The notes under the pieces were generated by a model. The model was not told where the DNA came from, made no database searches, and worked only from the letters and a program-made list of their open reading frames with translations. Of a DNA stretch of 64,000 nt, positions 44,347-52,823 are shown piece after piece (the stretch's first letter is position 1; each line of letters opens with the position of its first letter). The stretch is from Chitinophagaceae bacterium (GTDB taxonomy: Bacteria > Bacteroidota > Bacteroidia > Chitinophagales > Chitinophagaceae). The stretch spans positions 248,001-312,000 of the forward strand of contig JAMLHK010000004.1 in the NCBI GenBank assembly GCA_023957155.1, given 5' to 3'. Position numbers and translations under genes: made by a program.

Positions 44347-45630
44347 TTATTCCACCCTTTTGCGCAAGGCATTAAAATCAAAATTCTTTTCAAAATTCCT
44401 GATCAGCCTTCCAGAAAAACCCCTGTCTGCGCTTATTTCGTAGCGAAACTGCACTTCCATAAAGATGGGCTTCGCTGGCTGATTGGTATTGCGATTAAAA
44501 TACTCCGGGTTGAGCACATATAGTGCCGATTTGTATTCCTCTTCTTTATCGTAAAAATTGCCTAATTCTTTTAAACGTTCATTAGCATCATAAGCATTAC
44601 CCGGGTTGCCTACTATGGCCTGCTTTTGCAGCCAGTCTTCCTTTTTGCCAGTCAATAGCTGTTTTAGCTTTTCTTTTTTTGCTGCGTATAATTTCGGGTA
44701 TGCCACTTTATCTGCTTGCAGAATATCCATTTGTTTTTTTGCATAATCAGCATTGTTTCCGGCGAGTCCTTTCATTTTACTGTTCCAGTCGTATTCAAAA
44801 TTTGCTTTTTCAATTTCAAGATAATCCAGCATATCCTGCAAATACTGTTTACGGCTAACAGGTATCAATAAGGGAATGCCCGGTTTGGTAATAAGATAAT
44901 GACGGTCTATGAATTGATACGAGTTGGGGCCATTATTACCGTATCGGTCGCCGTTCATCCAATTTTCGCTATAGCCATTGCCATTATTCAGTTTCAAAAA
45001 ATCGGTATGATAATCCTTATAGTTATTGGAACGGTTGTTTAGTAACCTTCTTTCTGAAATATATGTTGAAACATTGCTTTGTTTATTGCCAGAGCTATTA
45101 CCCTGTATGTTATCAATCGGGATTTGATATTGAATGGTGTTTGGATATTTTGAAATATTAACGTCCCCTATACCGATTTCCGATGGCGCTACATTACCGG
45201 CCAGTGTTGGGTTAATATCCACTCTTAATACAGTGCGGTATTCGTCCACTGTTTTTACTATATGCTGCGTAACGTGACATACATTTTGATAAGCAGCTAA
45301 CTGATAACTGTAACTGGTGTGATGAAAGCTACCATTGTTGCCGGTGATATTAGCGAAGCTTACCCTGGCAACACAACCCGTGAGTTGAAACTCTTTCCGG
45401 CTCGCTTCTTCTAATTTTTCAATAGCAATGAGTTGGTTGGTCATTGCTGTTTTTTCTGCTGAAGTTCCTTTGAGACTGATTGGATATTTCGGATTGGTGT
45501 GGTTGGTGTATATACCGGGAATATCATCTGCTGTACCATTACAGGGAACATTGCCCATAAGGTCTTTTTTCTGAGCAAAAGTGATTGTACTACTTAAAAA
45601 CAGCGTAATTGCCAGGATGGATTTTTTCAT
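44347..45630 (-). CDS. PGK/W-family exported protein 4
   Basis: A 427-residue distant member of the family. I start at MKKSILAITLF; two more codons-worth of upstream start is possible. Signal peptide ends FAQK. Landmarks: Cys followed by DDIPGIYTN in place of PGKW, VSRKQYLQDM, a Lys-rich helical middle, KEDWLQKQ and NPEYFNRN with PAKPIF. The middle has an Asn/Gly/Tyr-rich stretch. It ends in LRKRVE, like the protein at 45812 (VKKLAE). It forms a single-gene unit between two hairpins, with its own operator at 45699. Confidence 0.7.
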   Translation of the reverse strand: MKKSILAITLFLSSTITFAQKKDLMGNVPCNGTADDIPGIYTNHTNPKYPISLKGTSAEKTAMTNQLIAIEKLEEASRKEFQLTGCVARVSFANITGNNGSFHHTSYSYQLAAYQNVCHVTQHIVKTVDEYRTVLRVDINPTLAGNVAPSEIGIGDVNISKYPNTIQYQIPIDNIQGNSSGNKQSNVSTYISERRLLNNRSNNYKDYHTDFLKLNNGNGYSENWMNGDRYGNNGPNSYQFIDRHYLITKPGIPLLIPVSRKQYLQDMLDYLEIEKANFEYDWNSKMKGLAGNNADYAKKQMDILQADKVAYPKLYAAKKEKLKQLLTGKKEDWLQKQAIVGNPGNAYDANERLKELGNFYDKEEEYKSALYVLNPEYFNRNTNQPAKPIFMEVQFRYEISADRGFSGRLIRNFEKNFDFNALRKRVE

Positions 45631-45698
45631 TTTCGGAATCATAGATTGAATGGGTTGATTTTATCCCGATAAAAGTAATAAGATGAATCAGGTGGGGG

Positions 45699-45718
45699 TA
45701 TCGTTAAAAAAGATGATT
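45699..45718 (-). promoter_or_regulatory. Candidate operator O4 (gene at 44347)
   Basis: TATCGT-TAAAAAAG-ATGATT. The minus-strand -7-like box TACTTTTA (45670-45677) is 21 bp away. Confidence 0.7.
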
Positions 45719-45726
45719 TATTTTCT

Positions 45727-45803
45727 GCCACAAAGGCGCTAAGACACAAAGAAGCACAAAGAAGAAACCTTAGTGAATCTTAGTGTCCTGGTGTCTTCGT
45801 GGC
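45727..45803. repeat. GCCAC-type imperfect hairpin element
   Basis: The ends GCCACAAAGGCGC and its near complement GTGTCTTCGTGGC form an imperfect inverted repeat over 77 bp without a gene. It begins 9 bp past operator O4 and ends 8 bp from the stop of the gene at 45812. It resembles the ends of the element at 40519-41019. Confidence 0.6.
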
Positions 45804-45811
45804 TAACTCTT

Positions 45812-47032
45812 TTACTCTGCAAGCTTCTTTACCGCTTCAAAATCAAACTGCCTGGTAAAATTATCAACTAACCTCAGTGATGTTGGCATGGTAACATACC
45901 GAAACGCTATGGAAATAATCTGGGGCTTTGCAGGGCCTTTGGCATCGGATTTGAAATAGGCAGGGTTGTATTTATAGAGCGGTTCGCTCTTATTTTCTTT
46001 ATCGTAAAATTTCCAGAAACGGTTTTTGCTGGTTTGCTCTGTTAACTTAGCTTTATAAGCCTGCGATGCATCTTCCATGCGATTGATGACAGCCTGCGCA
46101 GATAGCCACTCTTCCTTGTTTTCTGTCAATGCCTTTTTCACAATAGCAATTTTGTCGGCTACATCTGCCTGCCAGTTGCTGTAATATTTTGCACTGCTGC
46201 TACGGTCGGCAGTAAGTTCGGCTACTAATTTTGTAAAATGTAATTTCTCTCTTTCGTAATATTCCAGCAGACTTTGTAAATATTCTTTACGGGTAACAGG
46301 TACTAAAATGGGTTGATCTTTTTTCTTTACAAACCAGTAACGATAAATGTAATTATTGCGGTTATTGAGTTTGATTTCTTTTTCGGGCATATCCTGAAAA
46401 TAATTATTACCTGAATTTATTACATCAATCAGTTGTGGATTATTGCAAGCCATATAAGTAAACAGCATGATTAACCGATCGTTTGGATTGGATAGCTTAT
46501 GATTTTTCCAATCTAAAAACTGAAAACCATAATCGCGATCGTTACCCATACTGTTGCCGAAAGGATTATATAAAAAGCGGTTCAGCGTATTAAGCGGAAT
46601 ATCGTTTGCATATATACGCAAAATAGTACTGGCTTCGTCGTTCCTTGACAGTTTTCCCTTTTTACAGAAAAATTCATGGAAAGCAGATTGGAATGTGTAT
46701 TGCCCCAATTTCGTATTTCCGAAATAATCATATCCTTCCGTGGAATAATAGTTTTCCCAATTACCCCCGGTAAGGTTAAAACCTTCGTGGCTTTGCTGTT
46801 CTGTTTTTTCTATTTGTCCCAATATTTGCTTAGCCATTGCTTTATCAGCAGCAGTAGTCATTTTATTAAAATACTCAGCTCTTACAGCAGGCCAGGGATA
46901 TTGTGCTGCCGTAAGATATTTGCCGGGGGCTGTATCCAGCTCGGCAGTGGTTTTGCAATCCTGTGCATTGACATTTTGCAGTAATATTAAAAAGCAAAAT
47001 GATACAATGCTCATTTTCCATTTATAATTCAT
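45812..47032 (-). CDS. PGK/W-family exported protein 5
   Basis: A protein of about 406 residues, started at the ATG giving MNYKWKMSIVSF (a TTG lies three codons upstream). Signal peptide ends VNAQD with Cys next. Family landmarks: TAPGKYL, the central VTRKEYLQSLLEYYEREK, KEEWLSAQ and NPAYFKSDAKGPAKPQI. It is closest to the protein at 44347. It starts about 20 bp after the stop of TPR protein C and is the third gene of the operon 49793 to 45812. Confidence 0.7.
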   Translation of the reverse strand: MNYKWKMSIVSFCFLILLQNVNAQDCKTTAELDTAPGKYLTAAQYPWPAVRAEYFNKMTTAADKAMAKQILGQIEKTEQQSHEGFNLTGGNWENYYSTEGYDYFGNTKLGQYTFQSAFHEFFCKKGKLSRNDEASTILRIYANDIPLNTLNRFLYNPFGNSMGNDRDYGFQFLDWKNHKLSNPNDRLIMLFTYMACNNPQLIDVINSGNNYFQDMPEKEIKLNNRNNYIYRYWFVKKKDQPILVPVTRKEYLQSLLEYYEREKLHFTKLVAELTADRSSSAKYYSNWQADVADKIAIVKKALTENKEEWLSAQAVINRMEDASQAYKAKLTEQTSKNRFWKFYDKENKSEPLYKYNPAYFKSDAKGPAKPQIISIAFRYVTMPTSLRLVDNFTRQFDFEAVKKLAE

Positions 47033-47052
47033 GTTACTCAATTCAAGTTTAT

Positions 47053-49113
47053 TTATTTACCAAATCCACTGATACCACCACTCATATTGCCGGAAATCAA
47101 ACTCATTTTTCCGGATGCGCCTACTTCTACATTTACAGGGCCTGTACCTGCATTTACAGAAACTTCGCCGGTTACATACACATCTTCCACACCATTGCTG
47201 GTAAATTCTACACCCATACCTGCATTTGCCGCAGCGCCTGCCTGAAGCGGGCCTGCGTTTGCGGAAATTTCTTTGCCCGCTTTGGCTTCAAGCGTTCCTT
47301 TTACGAATTTATTATTGCCTTTATCATCAAATTTGTAATTAAGGTTACCGCTTATTACACCTGCATCAAATTCTATGCTTGACCTGCCACATTCAAAAAT
47401 CATCCTGTTGGGGCCTAAGCCCAAAGAGGTTTTGAACTTGCAATTGATATCATCAAAATCGGCCAGCTTGTATTTTGAGTTTTTAGCTTCAGGAATTTTA
47501 CAATCGTTACCATATTTGTTGGTGGCAATATATCTGGTATTGCTGATGGCGCCGAGCCATTCTTTTTTAGCAGCATTTTTGGTGGATTCAAATGTGGCTT
47601 CATCCTGGGTGAATTGCTTCCAGTATAACTCTTCGGTAATTTTTAATTTAAGTTGATGCAAATAATTTTTGTAGGTATCTTCCAACAGGAGATTATAATT
47701 TTTATACACCCATTCGCTGTATTTGCGTTGTACCACACAATTATCAAAACCTATGTTTTCTCCTTTTTTAGCTAATTCGGTTTCACTTTCTGCTTTAATG
47801 CTGCTTTCTTTTTCAATGATTTTCCGTTGTGCTTCATCTTTAGCATTAAAATCTTTTCTCAAATCATCAATAGCTGCTTTTGCTTTTTTGAAACGGAAGT
47901 TCATTCCGCCATCCTTACTCATTTCTTCCAGGTTTTTTTCGGCAGTTTTCCGGTAAATATTTTCATTGACTGAAGCATTTGTTGTCATGGCGGTAACGCC
48001 GCCTTTTTGATATTGTTGATACAATCTTTCCGCTTCTTGTGCATTGGCTTTTTGCGCAGGTATCATTGCTTGTGCTAAAGCTGTCATTTTATCATAGGCC
48101 TGTTTTTGGAAAGCATCCCAATCTGCTTTCAGGCGCATTTCATCTTCATAAGACTTCGGCGCTTCCGGTCGGATAAATCTTTCCAATGCCAATGGATCAG
48201 GATCAGGGTGAAAAGGTTTGCGCATGTCACTGCTTTTTACCGAATAGCCCAGTTTGCGCAGTTTGTTTACTTTATCTAACGAATAACTATATGCAAGAGA
48301 ATTCTTCATTTTTTCAATAGCTGCAGTTTTATTTCCTTTGCTTTCCTGTATCAGGCATTGTGTATAGTTGGCTTGCGGATGATAAGCAAATGCTTTTACT
48401 GCTTTATCCAATTGAACATTCGCTTTATCGGTTTCTCCCAAATAAAACCAGGCCTGCCCCAGGTTGTTGAGAATGGTAGTATTACCGGGATATTTTTTTG
48501 AAAGATACTCCAGCAACGGAATAGCCCGGTGCGGCGCACCACCCATGCTGAGCATGGCTGCAAAATTGCTGAGCATATCATCATCTGTATTGTTATCGCT
48601 ACATGCTTTGCCCAACATATACACGGCAATTTCAGGCTGACCACTTGTCCAAAAGCCAACGCCCGCATTAGCTATTTCAGATGTGCTGTATTTATTTGCT
48701 TTTAAGCCCGAATAAAAATACTGTCCTGCCTGTTTTGATTCGTCAGGCAGGTTTTTATTAATATACTCATTGAGTGTGCCGATGTAAGCTGAAAGATTGG
48801 AAGCTGTTAAAGTGATGTTTGGAATGGCAGCAATGAGGACGGCATTTTTTGCAGGTACGCCGTCTTTGTTTACGGCGGCAGCAATTTGTGCATCAGAAGC
48901 GCCCTTAACGGATGCAGGCATTGCAGGAACTTTTGTGGACATACCCATTTGTTCCATCATTTTCCGCTGTTCCGGGGTAAGTTTATCTAATGCATCCTGC
49001 GCCTCTTTCATCCTTGCATCAATTTCTTTTTGTGTAGCAGGGTTTTTCTTTTGCGCTGATATATGTAATGCAAAAATGGTAAATGATATAAGCAGGAATA
49101 AGGGTTTTATCAT
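47053..49113 (-). CDS. Exported TPR protein C with Gly/Ser-rich C-terminal domain
   Basis: A 686-residue paralogue of TPR protein B. Signal peptide ends ISAQ; then DALDKLTPEQRKMMEQMGM, DGVPAKN, TPR repeats with TTILNNLGQAWFYLGETDKA (about 205-290), a coiled Lys/Glu-rich middle and a C-terminal beta-type domain with GPVNVEVGASGKMSL, ending GISGFGK. The three paralogues share N-terminal motif, TPR core and a terminal FGK or GGK. It lies 26 bp after the gene at 49140 and belongs to that operon. Function unknown. Confidence 0.75.
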   Translation of the reverse strand: MIKPLFLLISFTIFALHISAQKKNPATQKEIDARMKEAQDALDKLTPEQRKMMEQMGMSTKVPAMPASVKGASDAQIAAAVNKDGVPAKNAVLIAAIPNITLTASNLSAYIGTLNEYINKNLPDESKQAGQYFYSGLKANKYSTSEIANAGVGFWTSGQPEIAVYMLGKACSDNNTDDDMLSNFAAMLSMGGAPHRAIPLLEYLSKKYPGNTTILNNLGQAWFYLGETDKANVQLDKAVKAFAYHPQANYTQCLIQESKGNKTAAIEKMKNSLAYSYSLDKVNKLRKLGYSVKSSDMRKPFHPDPDPLALERFIRPEAPKSYEDEMRLKADWDAFQKQAYDKMTALAQAMIPAQKANAQEAERLYQQYQKGGVTAMTTNASVNENIYRKTAEKNLEEMSKDGGMNFRFKKAKAAIDDLRKDFNAKDEAQRKIIEKESSIKAESETELAKKGENIGFDNCVVQRKYSEWVYKNYNLLLEDTYKNYLHQLKLKITEELYWKQFTQDEATFESTKNAAKKEWLGAISNTRYIATNKYGNDCKIPEAKNSKYKLADFDDINCKFKTSLGLGPNRMIFECGRSSIEFDAGVISGNLNYKFDDKGNNKFVKGTLEAKAGKEISANAGPLQAGAAANAGMGVEFTSNGVEDVYVTGEVSVNAGTGPVNVEVGASGKMSLISGNMSGGISGFGK

Positions 49114-49139
49114 AATACTTTATTTATTCATCGTCATTT

Positions 49140-49793
49140 TTAAAAGTTAGTCCAGGCGGTGCCGCTAATGGTATTCCAGCCCGATTGGCTGCTGCTTTGG
49201 TTACCTCTCATGTCGTAATTGTAATAAATCCACCCGATTCGGTTAGCTTTCAGCTTTATTTTGCAGGTTCCGGTACTTGCATTATCGGTGCAGCTTTCCA
49301 CTTTTAAATCTTCCATTATTATTTTATTCACGACACGGTTCAGGTAACTTTCCATCTTTGTTTCTGTTACCGATATTTCCATCCTTGCGAGGGTAGGTGC
49401 TGCCGGCTGTGCAGATTGCATGGCCTTCACATCTGGCGTTGCTTTAATACCAATATCCTGTTTGATGACATTGGGGTTTGTTACAACCGGCTTATTCGCC
49501 ACGGTGGCGGTGGGCAAAGTTTTTGGCTGGCTTGCTGCATTTGAAGTATTCATCAGGTTACGAAATTCTGAAATGTAGATACCCATCGGTACTTCTATTT
49601 CAATAGTAGCCGAATTATCAGATCCGCCGGTATAGTTATTAATTATAACCTGGTATTCAAAACCTTTTGCTGTGCCGGAGCCTTTAATTCTGGAGTCATC
49701 GCTTTTTTTAAACATGCCATAAGTTGTTCTTGTCTGGGCAAAAAGGCCACTGATGGCAAATGTGGCTGTGAGTAGCAGGATTGATTTTTTCAT
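49140..49793 (-). CDS. Uncharacterised exported protein
   Basis: A 217-residue protein with signal peptide ending LFAQT. The mature part has TTYGMFKKSDDSRIKGSG, a strand-rich segment, a Pro/Thr/Ala linker with VVTNPNVIKQDIG, and a C-terminal half with one Cys pair (ESCTDNASTGTC) and a Tyr/Trp-rich end. No family recognised. It is the first gene of the operon 49793 to 45812, behind operator O5. Confidence 0.65.
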   Translation of the reverse strand: MKKSILLLTATFAISGLFAQTRTTYGMFKKSDDSRIKGSGTAKGFEYQVIINNYTGGSDNSATIEIEVPMGIYISEFRNLMNTSNAASQPKTLPTATVANKPVVTNPNVIKQDIGIKATPDVKAMQSAQPAAPTLARMEISVTETKMESYLNRVVNKIIMEDLKVESCTDNASTGTCKIKLKANRIGWIYYNYDMRGNQSSSQSGWNTISGTAWTNF

Positions 49794-49851
49794 TTTCTAT
49801 TTCTATTTTAAGGTTGATGAAGTAAAAGTAGCTGACAGAAATGGCGGCGGC

Positions 49852-49871
49852 AATCATTAAAAAAGATGATT
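49852..49871 (-). promoter_or_regulatory. Candidate operator O5 (operon 49793 to 45812)
   Basis: Perfect AATCAT-TAAAAAAG-ATGATT. Minus-strand -7-like TACTTTTA (49823-49830) at 21 bp. Confidence 0.75.
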
Positions 49872-49877
49872 TTTATT

Positions 49878-49915
49878 GCCACGAAGGCGCAAAGACACGA
49901 AGAAAAAAACTTAGC
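49878..49915. repeat. GCCACGAAG-type repeat, single arm
   Basis: GCCACGAAGGCGCAAAGACA, followed by CGAAG, matches one arm of the GCCAC repeats at 40519, 45727 and elsewhere. It lies just past the stop of the gene at 49925. Confidence 0.6.
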
Positions 49916-49924
49916 TAACAATTA

Positions 49925-50389
49925 TTAAAATCCCTTTGGTAGTATCAAGCCTGATTTTCCCGGGCTATTCTCCGCATAATAATTGCTGTCATCCCAACCG
50001 GGTTTTCCATCACGCTCTGTAGCGTTGTGATGTTGAAGTATCAGGGTGTTGGCCTTATTGGCATCTAAATATTGAATAGAAAAGGGATAGGCAACTTTCT
50101 CTAATTTCCGGGTAGATGTTTTCAATTTCTTATTCCAGGTATTATTAATGGAACGGTTGCCAACATCACTATTGCCATTGGATGTTTTACCAACCTTACT
50201 CCATTCTTCATTAGCGCCTTTTGAAGGGGAAATAGTAAGATTATCTCCATTGACGGAATAAGTGCCTGTTTCGTACTGCAATAATTTAACCTCATTAAAA
50301 TGTGATGCTGTCACATATACAAAACGATACGAGCCGTCTTTATTGAATTGATATTGCCTGGTCCGGTAGCCGCCTGTATTATACTGCAT
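49925..50389 (-). CDS. Lipocalin-like domain protein, probably split from its upstream gene
   Basis: A 154-residue frame without signal peptide. YQFNKDGSYRFVYV, ETGTYSVNGDNLTISPSKG and TERDGKPG match the C-terminal domain of the protein at 50457. Upstream of its first ATG the same frame stays open and reads SPLAGKTFEGTTLEKSG, which aligns with the domain start in that protein. So the domain begins before the ATG and the two frames were probably one gene with two lipocalin-like domains, now separated by a frameshift near 50457-50470. Confidence 0.6.
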   Translation of the reverse strand: MQYNTGGYRTRQYQFNKDGSYRFVYVTASHFNEVKLLQYETGTYSVNGDNLTISPSKGANEEWSKVGKTSNGNSDVGNRSINNTWNKKLKTSTRKLEKVAYPFSIQYLDANKANTLILQHHNATERDGKPGWDDSNYYAENSPGKSGLILPKGF

Positions 50390-50456
50390 ATTGCCTGCTC
50401 CGCTTTTTTCCAGGGTGGTGCCTTCAAAAGTTTTTCCGGCAAGAGGCGAAGCAACA

Positions 50457-51551
50457 TTATTTGATACCTGACTTGACTTGCTGCGGTTTTGAAGATGGTA
50501 ATGATGATTGATTTACAGCATTGATTTTAAAACCCGGTGGAAAATCTATCAATGCTTCTTTTCTCCATGCATAAGAATTTGTTTGGAGGCCACTGTTGTT
50601 GTTAGAAGTGCCATCTCTTTCCGTAGGCTTATCAGATGTTAAAAGCAACGCTGTACTTTGCGAACCTGAATAAGTTTTTATCTCGAAAGTGTAAGTGATT
50701 TTTTCAAGTTTTGCATCCTTCGATTTTATTAACGTCCCCCATTCATTGTTTCTGTTACTGGCAGCTTTGCTCCATTCTTCCGACCTGCCCTTTGTGGGTG
50801 AAATAGTTAATTTGTTACCGCTTACTGACCAGTTGCCTGTTTCATAAATATACAATATCGGCTTACTGTAAGCCGACCATGTTTTATGAAAAAACAAATA
50901 AGTGCCATCACTCTTAAATGTATATTCTTTCCTGAAATAACCGGCGGTATATTGCGGATAGCCGTTGGAATACCCGGAAGTTTCCAAAAGATTATTTGCC
51001 CAGATACCAACAATAGCATTGTTGTTGCCTGTGGATGCTGTTACAGATCCGGAGGCATCGGAAACACCATTCGTATCTATATCCAGCGAGGCAATCAATG
51101 ACTGATAATCTTTCAGATAAGGCTGTGCAGTAGTATTGCATAATACCGATACACAAACACTGTTGTTGGAATAAACGGTAAGAATACTTGCCACATTTGC
51201 TCCGTTGTATTGCCATACGCCGCTACCGCTCATCACTGTCCAACCTTTCGATGTCTGTGGCTTCGTTTTTTCCGGAGACGAAATGGTTTTTCCGGAAGCT
51301 ATAAGTTCGCTCCATTCTTTGTCGAAATCGGTTTGTATATTTCCTTCGCTGTTGCGATGTTGATAAATGGCAATTTGCGCCCACGAAGCGCCATCAATCC
51401 GTGAATAGGAAATATTTCCGCCACCCTGATTTTCCGCCCAGTTTTTTGGAGGCGTGTAAGAAACAATATCAAAAGTTTGCTGTTGGGAAAAGCCTGTATA
51501 ACTCATTAAAAAGATTGCATGAAGAATAAGGATTGTTTTAAGCATTTTCAT
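50457..51551 (-). CDS. Exported protein with PsbP-like and lipocalin-like domains
   Basis: A 364-residue protein, signal peptide ending GFSQQ. The N-terminal half (about 25-160, with YTPPKNWAENQGGG and DYQSLIASLDID) resembles the small domain in the protein at 51588. The C-terminal half (about 185-345) is a lipocalin-like domain: IVGIWANNLLETSG, TFKSDGTYLFF, ETGNWSVSGNKLTISPTKG and TERDG. A second, broken copy of that domain follows at 49925. Ligand unknown. It lies 36 bp after the gene at 51588 and shares its operator. Confidence 0.7.
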   Translation of the reverse strand: MKMLKTILILHAIFLMSYTGFSQQQTFDIVSYTPPKNWAENQGGGNISYSRIDGASWAQIAIYQHRNSEGNIQTDFDKEWSELIASGKTISSPEKTKPQTSKGWTVMSGSGVWQYNGANVASILTVYSNNSVCVSVLCNTTAQPYLKDYQSLIASLDIDTNGVSDASGSVTASTGNNNAIVGIWANNLLETSGYSNGYPQYTAGYFRKEYTFKSDGTYLFFHKTWSAYSKPILYIYETGNWSVSGNKLTISPTKGRSEEWSKAASNRNNEWGTLIKSKDAKLEKITYTFEIKTYSGSQSTALLLTSDKPTERDGTSNNNSGLQTNSYAWRKEALIDFPPGFKINAVNQSSLPSSKPQQVKSGIK

Positions 51552-51587
51552 TGTGGTGAATTTGATGAAGTTGTATGGTAAACTTAT

Positions 51588-52235
51588 TTACATCACTGGC
51601 GCTGGTGCGGCAGGTGTAGCAGGAGGTCTTTTTTTCGCATTTGCAGTCCCCGTTTCGTTTAGATCCATTCTTAACGTGGTCATAAACTGGTTGAACTCGT
51701 CAATACAATCGTTGTTGCTGGTGAGCAGTTGGTAGTACAGGGTTTGGCTGCCATTGCTTAATGAATAGAAATAGCTGTTCACCGTAACCATGTTTTGTGT
51801 GGTTGTGCCTTTTGAAAAGAAAGATATTAATCCATCGGCTTCATATTTAATAATGGCACCTCTTTGGTTTTGATATGTAATGCCGGTGCCGCCATTTCTT
51901 GTTCGGTATGCCATATATTCGTTCGGTGTTGTAATTGCACCTTTTTCAGTAGCCGAAATAATAATTTTGCAGGTAACTCCTTTTTTGGGAGCCTTAACAA
52001 GCGTTACGGTTTCGGTTGTTTTGACCATTTGCCATCCTGCAGGAACGGTAAAGGTTGCTTTTCCAAAGGATTCATCAACCGTTGGTGTAGACGCTGCTGT
52101 TTGCTGTTTATTACCCGGAGTAACTTTAAGTTCCTGCGTGACTGGGTTTGACCCGGAGTTTGATTTTGTGAGTTGTGCCTGAGCTATGCCCATTATGCAC
52201 ACACCTAAAATAAAGGGGATGGTTCTTTTCATCAT
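51588..52235 (-). CDS. Uncharacterised exported protein (PsbP-like domain)
   Basis: About 215 residues, started at MMKRTIPFIL, with a signal peptide ending GIAQAQ. After a Ser/Thr/Gln-rich linker comes a domain (about 60-190) with FTVPAGWQMVKTTE and a repeated strand pattern ending FNQFMTTLRMD. The same pattern is seen in the N-terminal half of the protein at 50457. The tail is Pro/Ala-rich. No function assigned. First gene of its operon, behind operator O6. Confidence 0.65.
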   Translation of the reverse strand: MMKRTIPFILGVCIMGIAQAQLTKSNSGSNPVTQELKVTPGNKQQTAASTPTVDESFGKATFTVPAGWQMVKTTETVTLVKAPKKGVTCKIIISATEKGAITTPNEYMAYRTRNGGTGITYQNQRGAIIKYEADGLISFFSKGTTTQNMVTVNSYFYSLSNGSQTLYYQLLTSNNDCIDEFNQFMTTLRMDLNETGTANAKKRPPATPAAPAPVM

Positions 52236-52281
52236 GTAAAAATTTTGTGATGTAAAACTAATTGGAGTGGCCAGGTAGAGC

Positions 52282-52301
52282 AATCATTAAAAAGGATGAT
52301 T
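52282..52301 (-). promoter_or_regulatory. Candidate operator O6 (operon 52235 to 49925)
   Basis: Perfect arms, AATCAT-TAAAAAGG-ATGATT. Minus-strand -7-like TAGTTTTA (52253-52260) at 21 bp. Confidence 0.75.
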
Positions 52302-52319
52302 TTCAAATAGCCTTACCTC

Positions 52320-52799
52320 TTATTGCGCGAGTATATCCACCTGCGCAACAATTTCATTTTCCGGGTTTTCTTTATCGTAAAAGCGAACATACAAATGATA
52401 GCTCTCTCCCGCTGTCATAGGATCACCGGCATTAAGTGTGGCTTTTAATTCGGTAGCCTGAGAGGCATCTGATCCTGCCTGTCCTGCAAAAGCATCGGGA
52501 AGGTTCAACAGCTCATTTTTATTTTTATCGGTAAGAACAATAGTACAACCGGGATAAGCCTTTTGCTCTTTTAACCGGTAATTTCTTACCCCTGCTGCTA
52601 CCAGCTTTACCGGTATACCCAGTGTTACCTTATTGCTGCCCAGCCTGCGGCCATCGCCATCCGTTAAATAAATATCATCTACCGTAAAACCATTGTAGGT
52701 AGCAGATAAGCCGGTATTTAGATCTTTCTTAACGCCCTTGCTGAAATGGCAGGCGCTGAGAGTGGAAAGGAAAATGATAAGGGTGAAGATATGTTTCAT
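52320..52799 (-). CDS. Uncharacterised lipoprotein
   Basis: A 159-residue lipoprotein with lipobox TLSAC (Cys17). The mature part is beta-rich with VDDIYLTDGDGRRLGSN and a C-terminal segment SYHLYVRFYDKENPENE that looks like a small immunoglobulin-like domain. It is the third gene of the operon that starts with the DUF4870 gene at 54022, 24 bp after the M48 gene. It may work with that protease, but this is only from position. Confidence 0.65.
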   Translation of the reverse strand: MKHIFTLIIFLSTLSACHFSKGVKKDLNTGLSATYNGFTVDDIYLTDGDGRRLGSNKVTLGIPVKLVAAGVRNYRLKEQKAYPGCTIVLTDKNKNELLNLPDAFAGQAGSDASQATELKATLNAGDPMTAGESYHLYVRFYDKENPENEIVAQVDILAQ

Positions 52800-52823
52800 A
52801 CATGAGTTTTTGAAAGTGATGAT

